Positions 13,157 to 21,719 of a stretch of 64,000 nt of DNA are shown one piece after another (the first letter of the stretch is position 1; each line of letters opens with the position of its first letter). The notes beneath the pieces are model-generated. The model made no database searches. It was not told where the DNA came from and saw only the letters and a list, made by a program, of their open reading frames with translations. Position numbers and translations under genes: made by a program. The stretch is from Rotaria sordida (Eukaryota; Rotifera; Eurotatoria; Philodinida; Philodinidae), in the NCBI GenBank assembly GCA_905250125.1, contig CAJNOL010000903.1:31462-95461 (forward strand), written 5' to 3'.

Positions 13157-14342
13157 ATAAAATATCAAGTTGAACGTGAAATTTTTGTCATTATTTATAT
13201 GTCATTCGTCTCGAAATAAATAAACAAAAATCTATTAGCACATAGTGCATTTTGTAGAATATATAAACTATTCTATTAAAATAATGAGAATTAATCGAAT
13301 AAATTTGAACATATTGTTTTTCTTTGTTTTTAGCTGTTTAGAATTTCATTTAGGAATTTAATCATATAATTATTTTCAATAGAATTAAACAAACTATTTG
13401 TTATAATGAAGAATGAAATCTGAGATAAGTAATAAGTTTTATAGATTTATATGGGTAAAATCATTTGTTAGCGATATGACTTCGCAAAAATTAAAACATG
13501 TGTATCTTAGGATAATGAATTTTCCTACGGCTCATTTTTATGTTACATATTAAGTTATTCGAGATATTCTGGAAAATATCAATGCTAGACACCTCTGTTT
13601 ACAGGAATTATCAGTAAGAAAACTAACATTAGTAACGTGATACATAAAAGAACATCGACTTTTTTCTTCATACATATTAGTTTCTTGATTTAGTTTTCAT
13701 TAACGACGTGACAGGGTACGAATATACCAATGAAAAAATGTTCTTATAACCGAATGAGAAATACTTAATCAATTCTAAACGGTAAAAATCCTTCGTCGGA
13801 ATCTTTATATGATGATAAGACAAAAATTTTTGTTTTAGTGTTTGATAGAATCTCTATGAAACTAATTTTTAAGAAGTTTCTTGAGTTTGATCTTGTTGAA
13901 AATTTCATCATAAATGCAATTCTTGCTGTAGAATCGATCCTGAAATTTTTGAAATTTTTTCTCATGCAGTTAGAGATACTCACGAATAATTTTTTAATTA
14001 ATAATCAGCTAAAAGAACCAAAATTTTTGCGTACATCTATGCTAAAAAAACTTGTTCAGAAAAATAATCTTTCTAAAGAATCAAAGGTAGGTATATCCCA
14101 TTTTGCTTGAAGTAGCCCATATATAGAGCTTGAAATCGAGAGACAAAGACTCCTTTTTTTCTTCTCACGAAGGAAGTTATCCCACTGATCAATTACTTTT
14201 GAATTGAGATCATGTGTATCATACAGACCTAAGTGAGGTATGAATACCTTGAAAAGAGTTCGTGTCCTTAGCTTGGTGTTCTGGAGATACTGTACTTTTA
14301 CGGTAGTTTTTAAATCAATACGTTGGTCACCCTAAGGAACAG
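13157..14342. other. Gene-poor spacer
   Basis: No gene recognised. Overlapping open frames at 13765-13983 (minus) and 13838-14110 (plus) read through the same bases on opposite strands and have no domain, so they look like chance frames. Confidence 0.45.
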
Positions 14343-14628
14343 CAGAAAAACAGATTTTCAAATATCAACTTGAAACTGTACATAGACATAGGTCTTAACG
14401 AGAATAGTTTTTCGTGAATGTTTCAGATCTTTTTGTTGTTTCTATCTTAAGATTCACCGATAGTAATAGCGTGTCTTTTACATCACTCATATAAATCGGT
14501 AGACTTTGATGTTCTTATTTCAGAATAGCAACAAATCAAAAGATCTGAAACTTTCATAATAAACTACTCCGGTTAACACCTGTTTCTGTAAAAAGTTTCA
14601 AGTCGAAATTCGAAAATTAGTTTTTCTG
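14343..14628. repeat. Inverted-repeat element (MITE-like)
   Basis: The left arm cagaaaaacagattttcaaa matches the reverse complement of the right end, cagaaaaactaattttcgaa. The mirror match continues through acttgaaact and gtttcagatcttttt. Arms are about 110 bases around a loop of about 70 bases. No reading frame is present. Confidence 0.65.
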
Positions 14629-15249
14629 GTGTTTCAGAGAGAACTACAGCATTTATTTAAAAAATATTGTAAAAGTGCAGTAATAAGCATGAACTGTTTT
14701 CAGAATATTCATAGCACATTCAGTTCTACATAATACACATAGTCTGAACTCAAAAGTGATTTACTAGTTGGAGGACTTCCTTCGTCAATTATATATTGTT
14801 TATTCAATTAATACAAGAGTAAATACTAGTGATTTATGTGAGTTCAAAGAGAATGTTACTCGACTCTTTGAGAAATATGTATTATTGACCTAAGGTCTAA
14901 GTAAAATTATTATTTTTCAAGTTGAAAATCAATAACTACAACTTATATTTATCTAAATACAAGATCAAAATTATTTCTAATAAAAGTATAAACGTATCAA
15001 TATTTTCTTTTGTGAACTTCCTAACAGTGTTATATGTAAGTTCCACTAAATCTATTCTCTTTATAGATGATCATAGTACTTTTAACATGCGAATTTTCAC
15101 AATAAACTTTATTGGATGATTCTTTCGGAAGTCTACCAGAGTTAATATCGACTTCATCTGAACTGTAACAAGCTTTCAAAAGTAGTAGAACTTAATGTCT
15201 TGCCACTAAGTAACACCTAAAAAAATTAATTCTTAATATCTTTCAACCT
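14629..15249. other. Spacer between two inverted repeats
   Basis: AT-rich sequence with a short plus-strand open frame at 14922-15119 that has no domain or signal. Nothing else was seen. Confidence 0.4.
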
Positions 15250-16141
15250 CCAATTCTAAGAAATTTCCTAGCCAAAATTCCTATATCTAGGATTTTCTTA
15301 CTTTAAACAATACAAGGCTGGAACTTTCAGAACCGATACTCATCGATAAGATGAATATCTTATTAAGCGAAAATATTTCTTTCCAACGTTTCGTTCAGAT
15401 CGAACGGTCTTCCAAGATACTTGATGTTTCTGAAGTGTTGCGAGCCTAATTTGTAAAATGATTTAATTATTAACATTATATGCATTAGAATTGTCTTTGA
15501 ACATTCTCTCCAACTATTGAATTTTCAAAGATGTAAAACCAAAGCTAGTCGCTGAGTGAGAATTTTGTAAGCTAATTTCGATATCCACCTGAACTTCCTA
15601 CTAAAAAAATTATAAATTTCAATTAAAACAATGGCAGCTTTTCATAATCTATTCACACGAGGATGTCTAAAACGAGATATTTCGGCATTGGCTGCACATT
15701 TTTATAACAAATGATTTTTTTCGGGCGGAAATCTATTAGGTTCTCCCAAAACTTTTAAACTCACTAGTGATGAAAGAAAATAATTTTTTGTTATAATCTA
15801 GATCAAGAAGATCAATTTTCCTCTCACCAACACCCTTAATTTTCTCAGTAGAGAATTCAAAAATTCAGTTAAATATCAAAACCAGCTTGCAAAATCCTGA
15901 TACCCAGCGACAGACTTTGGCTTTACACCAATGTGAGAAAAATTAGGCTGCCGAAATCTCGAAAAAATTGAGTATTTTGTGGAGCTTTCGATTCAAATGA
16001 AACGTTGAAGAAAAATATTTTCGCTAAATAAAATATTTATCTTACTGATTAGTATTTATTCTAAAAGTCTTAGTCTTCTATCATTTAAAATACTCAAAAT
16101 CCTAGAAATAGAATTTTGAGTAGAAATTCTCTTAGAATTGG
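15250..16141. repeat. Long inverted repeat, about 0.9 kb
   Basis: The left arm, about 15250-15413, starts ccaattctaagaaatttc. It matches the reverse complement of the right arm, about 15981-16141, which ends gaaattctcttagaattgg. Internal mirror words include gcgaaaatatttctttccaa with its counterpart near 16010 and a shared ctaggattt. The arms are clearly imperfect. The central spacer of about 570 bases has no coding frame. It is probably another foldback element. Confidence 0.6.
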
Positions 16142-16714
16142 AGATCGGAAGCTATTAAAACATTATTTAAAGAATTTTCTAAGACTTTTTAGCTTCAAGA
16201 CATTAAGTTGTACTACTTTTTAAAGTTTAAAATAGTTACAATGAAGTTGATATAAACTCGCGTACGCTTTCGAAATCATCAACTATTTATTATTCAAATT
16301 TAAAATTATCCGATATTTTAAATGCAGTTAGTATGTTTCACAAAGATAAATAAATTTTTTTTAATTGCATAAAAAATTCTTTGAAAATGAAATACTCATT
16401 CCTTGCTTTTTCTTTTACATTATTGATAAAAGAAAAAGACGGAGAAAATTATTTCGCAGGAGCTTAATTGACAGAAGGATAGAAAAAGAAAAAAGAAAAA
16501 AGAAAATGGCGTGAGAGTTATATTTGTAAAGGAGAATAGTCATAGTAACCAGTAACGTAATGAGAGTATATATATGTATATGCGCTATTTATTTTTTGTT
16601 TTTATTGTTTGCACTGATAAAATTTTTCTTTCTTTTTCTGTTCCAGTAGAGTCATTTTCAAATTGCAAAAATCGTACAAGTCAAACTAAAAAAAGGAAAT
16701 TTGACATTCAAAAC

Positions 16715-17953
16715 ATGTATTCAAATCAATCACCACCTCTTTATACAACTCGACATTATATTCATGATCCTCAATCAAATTCAAGAAATAATTATAGTCC
16801 ATCATATGATCTATCACGTCCTCCTGCTCAACCATATCCTTATTATACAAATAATCAACAACCAACAACTATAACATATGTGAATGATAGACCTAATTAT
16901 GGACAACAATCAACATCATATGTACCACCAAATATAAATCGTTATCCACCAACAAATAATTATAATCAAAATAATAGCATCAATCGTCCTGTTGGAGGTG
17001 GAGGTGGTGTTGAAAAAACAAATGTTATGTCAAATGAAAATCCATTTTATAATCCATCTCGTTCATATGAACAAACTAATACACCACGTACAATAACATC
17101 TGTAACATCAACACCAAAAAGTGGTAGTGAGTCAAATAAAACACTAAATCTTTCTGATGAAAATCCATTTCATTCTATTTATGGTGGATATCATTATCCA
17201 TCACAAATAGATCCATCAAAAAGAATTACAACTCAAAATTCACCTGTACGTTCAACAGAAAATAAATCATTAAATTTATCTGATGAAAATCCATTTTATT
17301 CAACATATGGACGTTATTATTATCCATCACAAATTGATCCACAAAAACGTATTACTGAAATACCAAAAGCAGCTGCACCACTAATGTCAACAAATGAAAT
17401 GTCCAATGAGAATCCATTTAATAATTATCGACGACCATCATTTCAAAATTATTCAAATAATAGTACTGGATCAAATTCATATTCAACATCGAATGTTGAT
17501 TGGAATAGAAATAATAATCCAGCACCACCTTCATATCGACCTATTGAAGTACAAAGACCATCACAAAATTATTATAATCAACAACAATCATCACCAAATT
17601 CACCCTCACCACCACCACCACCACCACCAGCTTCAACACGTGTACCAACACAAAAATCAAATTCTTCTGCTCCTTTAGATAAAGCATCATTAAATATGAG
17701 TCCTGATAATCCATTTGCAGAAACTTATGGTCAATATCATTATCCATCATCAGAAGAAATCAAAGCTCAAAAACGTAATAATCGTTTTACAGAACAACAA
17801 CAATCTGTTCGTACTAATACTAATACTACTAATAATAATAATCGACCAGTACAACCAACAAATCAAATGACTGAATATCCAGAAACAGAAAAAAAAGAAG
17901 TTATTTCAGGAAAAGGAAATACGAAATATACTCGTTTTGATGTTAATTTTTGA
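16715..17953 (+). CDS. Low-complexity protein with five NPF motifs
   Basis: The product is 412 residues from ATG 16715, rich in Asn, Gln, Pro, Ser and Tyr, with a run of seven prolines. It has no globular domain I recognise. Five NPF tripeptides, each in a (S)(D/N)ENPF or PDNPF context, start at residues 109, 150, 192, 233 and 332, the first four spaced 41-42 residues apart. Three are followed by a YG-x-Y-x-YPS segment and then by KR. NPF is the ligand motif of EH domains (Eps15, EHD, intersectin), so an endocytic or trafficking adaptor role is possible but inferred. The frame is open back to 16574, but that stretch holds a strong polypyrimidine tract and acceptor ending ctgttccag at about 16647. 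The hydrophobic upstream residues are therefore probably intron, not a signal peptide. Confidence 0.7.
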   Translation: MYSNQSPPLYTTRHYIHDPQSNSRNNYSPSYDLSRPPAQPYPYYTNNQQPTTITYVNDRPNYGQQSTSYVPPNINRYPPTNNYNQNNSINRPVGGGGGVEKTNVMSNENPFYNPSRSYEQTNTPRTITSVTSTPKSGSESNKTLNLSDENPFHSIYGGYHYPSQIDPSKRITTQNSPVRSTENKSLNLSDENPFYSTYGRYYYPSQIDPQKRITEIPKAAAPLMSTNEMSNENPFNNYRRPSFQNYSNNSTGSNSYSTSNVDWNRNNNPAPPSYRPIEVQRPSQNYYNQQQSSPNSPSPPPPPPPASTRVPTQKSNSSAPLDKASLNMSPDNPFAETYGQYHYPSSEEIKAQKRNNRFTEQQQSVRTNTNTTNNNNRPVQPTNQMTEYPETEKKEVISGKGNTKYTRFDVNF

Positions 17954-18028
17954 CATTATAATTAATATGCTGGTTTTTTTTTCAAACTTTTACTTTATAT
18001 GAAAAAAATATACTGTTTAATCTTTTGC

Positions 18029-18148
18029 TTAAACAGCAGTCATTTGATGTCTTTCTGCTTGTAAAATTCGATCAATTTCGCTAAGTGTGAAATGCATCAT
18101 TGATATCAAACGTTGTACATGAATGCTTTTTTCATCACAATAATACAT
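18029..18148 (-). pseudogene. Coding-like minus-strand fragment, 39 residues
   Basis: On the minus strand, ATG at 18148 to TAA at 18029 reads MYYCDEKSIHVQRLISMMHF and continues with TLSEIDRILQAERHQ. The composition is much less AT-driven than chance frames here. It could be the last exon of a gene convergent with the NPF gene, or the end of the decayed gene at 18.8-19.6 kb. No family is recognised. It lies 75 bases past the NPF stop. Confidence 0.3.
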
Positions 18149-18368
18149 ATTCACTTTTTTGAAAGTTCATTTTTTTTGTCTTCATGCATTTAATTACGGT
18201 GTCATGTGATCTATCATCATCTTTAGATGAATTCTGTTAGTAAAACAATATCGCGTTTCCACTTTAATGTCTGAAATAGGTGTCGGATACCCGGCTCGAT
18301 TGCAGAAAACTATATTGAACATCTTGATGAAAATGGCAAAAATCTTCGCTCCTATGAGTCTTTGGGGT

Positions 18369-18655
18369 CAAGTTATGCTCGCTTTTTTGAATTTTCGACT
18401 CAGTTTTATGTGTATACTGGAAAATCAAAAAAAAAATTTCGATTTAAAATTTAGTCTATAGATAGGTCTAATGATCCAATAGAATATTCTGAAAATTTCA
18501 AGCAAAAAGAATGTTTTCTTTTTATTGAGATATTAAATTTTCAAGTAAACTCTAATTTCGTCACATGTCAGTAACAAGCAAATATTTGTTTTTTCGAAAT
18601 TCAATATCTTGACAAAAAAACATTCTTTTCGGCTAAAATTTTCAGGATATGCTAC
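18369..18655. repeat. Hairpin MITE, family A copy 1
   Basis: Contains tagtctatagataggtctaa followed by an imperfect palindrome of about 180 bases. One arm contains gaatattctgaaaatttcaa; the mirror arm ends in aaaattttcaggatatgc. Related copies are at 29585-29825 and 43900-44092, sharing the CTATAGATxxGTCTAATGA word and a gatattgaattttca word. Confidence 0.65.
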
Positions 18656-18859
18656 ATTACACTCTTACCATGATTGGCATTCTACGCGGTACATCAACAG
18701 GTGTCTCTGATTGGCAACTTACTGTCAGTTCTTATGAGCACTGTATTATATAGGTGGTAATGCGAACATATGTGCTACATAATTATGATCTTCTCTTTAT
18801 TTTCATAACCATTAAGCAACTTTCCACTCTAAAGCATAATAAAGACTACAATCATATCT

Positions 18860-19620
18860 CATTTCGTATTTTGAAAGGAAAAATTTTTTTAAAAACCGTA
18901 TTATCTTTAATAGATAATTGTTCAAGAAAAAGGCATCATATTCTTCTTTACATATCTAATTTATATGTAATACATTTGATAAATGTTATTCTTATAGAAA
19001 AGTTTTTAAATAGTTTTTAATCAGTTAAAGGTTGTCAAGACTTGCATCGGTAATAACATTTTCATTTACAATAGTTTCATTTTTACTACCCATAATAAGA
19101 CTTGTTTGTGAAATATATATAAAATAAAAAATTTTGTGACAAATGTATCAATCACTTGTGCTTATTCAAGAAAGAAAAATCTTGATTTTTCAACATCAGT
19201 AATATCTTCCATAATTTCTCCATCGAAATCTGCACTAGTATATTCATTATATACATATTTATCAAGAAGACCAGCACTTGTCTCAATACTCCTGGATATA
19301 TTTTTTGAATCATCTATTTGAATGTTGTCTACAATTGGATAAAAATACTAACGAGTAGATGCTCGTGTATTTTCGAAAATGATCAATACATCACTATCAT
19401 CGTCATGAAGAAGATTAAGGACAGAAATAATAACTTCATTTTTGCTAATATTTATTTATTATTCATTTCTATTGATCAACTACGATCAAGAGTAAAAACT
19501 AAATTTAATGGCCTTTGTTTTTTTTATCTTGATATTGAAACGACTTGTCTTTTTATTCAAGACATCTGAAATAGTATTTTGAATAGTCTCGGATAAATCG
19601 AAGTTCCTTCACATAACTAA
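18860..19620 (-). pseudogene. Decayed minus-strand gene, family unknown
   Basis: Several minus-strand segments look protein-coding but are interrupted by stops. From high to low coordinates they are: SETIQNTISDVLNKK followed by TSRFNIKIKKTKAIKFSFYS (near 19490-19600); SKNEVIISVLNLLHDDDSDV (near 19370-19430); IQIDDSKNISRSIETSAGLL followed by DKYVYNEYTSADFDGEIMED (near 19200-19330); QTSLIMGSKNETIVNENVIT (near 19030-19110); and a segment containing FKKIFPFKIRNEI (near 18860-18950). Stops separate them, and one apparent intron would be only 24 bases, which is too short to be credible. I read this as an inactivated gene, perhaps with 18029-18148. Sequencing-error frameshifts are an alternative. 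Confidence 0.35.
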
Positions 19621-20520
19621 CTCATTATCAGTATTCATTGTAATTCAGTATGCTATAATATAGAGAGTGCAATAGCATTTATTATATTATCTAGGAATGA
19701 ATACAGAAAGAAAAATCAAGTGGAATCAATTCATTCATATTATGTTAGAATCTGATTATGGCTTTATATGCAGTAAAACAATATTGCGTCATCGTTTGAT
19801 AGAAAAGAAAATGTTGAAAGATAAATTTCAAACGAATATTTATCATATTTTTATGACCTTATTTTTATGATAGAACATAAAACAAAAAAGAAATGACTCT
19901 TCGTAATAATAATTAAAAGTGTAATTTCCATCTACAGAATAGAAAAGTACCCAGGGCGAAACTACCCAGCAGAATCTTGACGGATTCCTGAATAATCCGA
20001 CGCCATCCGACAACCGGATCCAGTCGGACACTGACTGTCGGAATTCCCGTTATATTTCTTAATTTCCGACGTTTTCAGACAGTCGGATTCTCCAGGATTC
20101 CGATGGTAGAATCCGATAGTCAGAAATTGTCGGATCTGATGAAAACCGATGACATCCGATAGTCGGAAATCATTGGATCCGATGATGTGAAAACATCTAT
20201 TGTTGTTTATTCTAATTTGCAGAATATATTTGAAATATATTTGAAATATTGTTTATTGCAAAGCAAAGCCGTTTTAACCAAGATAATGAAATCAATCTAA
20301 ATTTGACACGACGACAAAAACTCGTTTTATCAAAGTAGATTAAAATACGTTACGAATAATGTAACTTTGTTAGCATTACTTTGAGGACTAGAAAAATCAG
20401 ATGGGAGTGTCATATTCAATGCAAAATAATACGTCTAACTTTACGTATTATTAAATCGACTTTTTAAAGTAAGTCCTTTTAAAGTTGTTCGTTATCATTG
20501 TTTTCATTACTCAGAGCTAG

Positions 20521-20785
20521 ACGGAGCAAATTTATCTTAAATAATTAAATTTCTTTTTTCTTTATTTTAGATCAATTTCAATATCGAAATTGAAACAGTA
20601 AGTATCTTATTTAGTTAAATAATTTCTTTCTTTATTTTAGGTCAATTTGCACATCGAAATTAAACAGTAAGTGTCGTTCTTAATTAAATAAATTGTTTTT
20701 TTTTATTTTAAATCAATTCGAACATGGAAATTGAACAGTAAGAATTTTATTTCATTAAATAATTTTTTTTTTCATTTTAGGTAGT
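20521..20785 (+). repeat. 70-bp tandem array with splice-site-like units
   Basis: About three and a half degenerate copies with a period of 70-71 bases. In each, a tract ending TTTATTTTAG precedes a core of 26-27 bases (atcaatttcaatatcgaaat, continuing to aaca), then GTAAGT or GTAAGA. Cores lie at 20571-20597, 20641-20666 and about 20711-20736. The third has lost the AG of its acceptor. The tract resembles a duplicated micro-exon with its two splice sites. The array lies inside the 1,325-bp transposon. Confidence 0.6.
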
Positions 20786-21035
20786 GGTGCAACAAATTCT
20801 GTTTATCTGCATAAAGATCATAAATTTTCGGTATGAAACTCTTCCAAATCTAAGCAAATCTTCGTGTCATTTGTAGCCAGCTTTATTCGCTCTATCTGAT
20901 ACTGACATATATTTATCAGTATCAGATAGAGCGAATAAAACCGGTTATTATTGACACGAAGATATGGTTAGATTTGGGAGAGTTTCATATCGAAAATTTA
21001 CAATCTTTATGCAGATAAACAGGATTTGTTGCACC
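20786..21035. repeat. Long near-perfect hairpin inside the transposon
   Basis: The left arm ggtgcaacaaattctgttta pairs with the right end taaacaggatttgttgcacc. The match continues inward to an inner stem where tctatctgatactga faces tcagtatcagataga, with a loop near 20910. Arms are about 120 bases. No frame is encoded. Confidence 0.75.
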
Positions 21036-21274
21036 TCTATTACTATTAGGTTTAGCTATAGAATTCCTATAGGATCCCGTCGGATTCTGCACTTTCCGAC
21101 ATCTTTCGACTGTCGAATCCGGCTGTCGGAAATCATCGGAACCGACATCCAACTGGATTCCGTTACCAATGATTTCGACGCAGATCCTGTCGGTAGTTGT
21201 CGGATTCCCGTCGGAATTTATCGGATTAAGCCAGATTTCCGATAGGATCCGGAACCTGGATTACTCGTCCTGGG

Positions 21275-21719
21275 TATACTAGCAACTCAAAATACGAAGT
21301 GAACAGGAACACGAATATGTGAACTAATAATTTCAACTTGTCTTTTAGGTTTTTTCTTTCTATAGGAAAAAAAATCGGAGCAACTTTCTAGAACGAATGT
21401 CTAGATAAATCGTATATGGTCAGTTCCGTTCGAAAGGTTTTGCACAATAGTCTGAATCCGGTAGCCAGCTCTATTCGGTTCCGACTATCGGATGTCTGCT
21501 TCTAAGTTCCCACCATTTTTCGGAGTCTTCCAACTGGAAGCCAAAATCATTGACCTTGGTATAGATGAGATCTTCAATGTTACAACACATTGAAATATTA
21601 TGCTTAATATTTCTTTGCAACAATAGATTTGCATTATTCAGTAGATCTTTCTGTTTATATTGTTATATTAAAAAGAAATATGATGAGCATAATAGTAGTC
21701 AAATAAAAAAATATTTATA
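21275..21719. other. Spacer with degenerate repeat debris
   Basis: Contains more CCGACTATCGG-type words (near 21490-21540) resembling the transposon arrays, and a fragment with similarity to the region near 52190-52240. No gene; the last bases are 3' UTR of the CorA gene. Confidence 0.4.

Larger units (their letters stand above)
19950..21274. mobile_element. Non-autonomous DNA transposon with TIRs, 1,325 bp
   Basis: The left end CCCAGGGCGAAACTACCCAG and the reverse complement of the right end CCCAGGACGAGTAATCCAGG form terminal inverted repeats. Both are flanked by TA (19948-19949 and 21275-21276), consistent with a TA target-site duplication as made by Tc1/mariner-type transposases. Next to each end are arrays rich in CCGAT, GTCGG and GGATCC words (about 19980-20190 and 21055-21250). 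The interior holds a 70-bp tandem array (20521-20785) and a 250-bp hairpin (20786-21035). There is no transposase frame, so it must be mobilised in trans. Superfamily assignment from the TA alone is tentative. Confidence 0.7.

Noticed and set aside
13765..14110. Overlapping frames on both strands
   Set aside because: Opposite-strand frames over the same AT-rich bases, with no homology recognised.
16574..16714. N-terminal extension with an apparent signal peptide for the NPF protein
   Set aside because: The hydrophobic residues come from a pyrimidine-rich tract ending in ctgttccag, which reads as an intron end. The ATG at 16715 gives a better start.
19680..19858. Plus-strand coding-like stretch (NTERKIKWNQF...)
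   Set aside because: Over 50 codons without a stop, but K/N/I/F-rich as expected by chance at this base composition. No splice or homology support.
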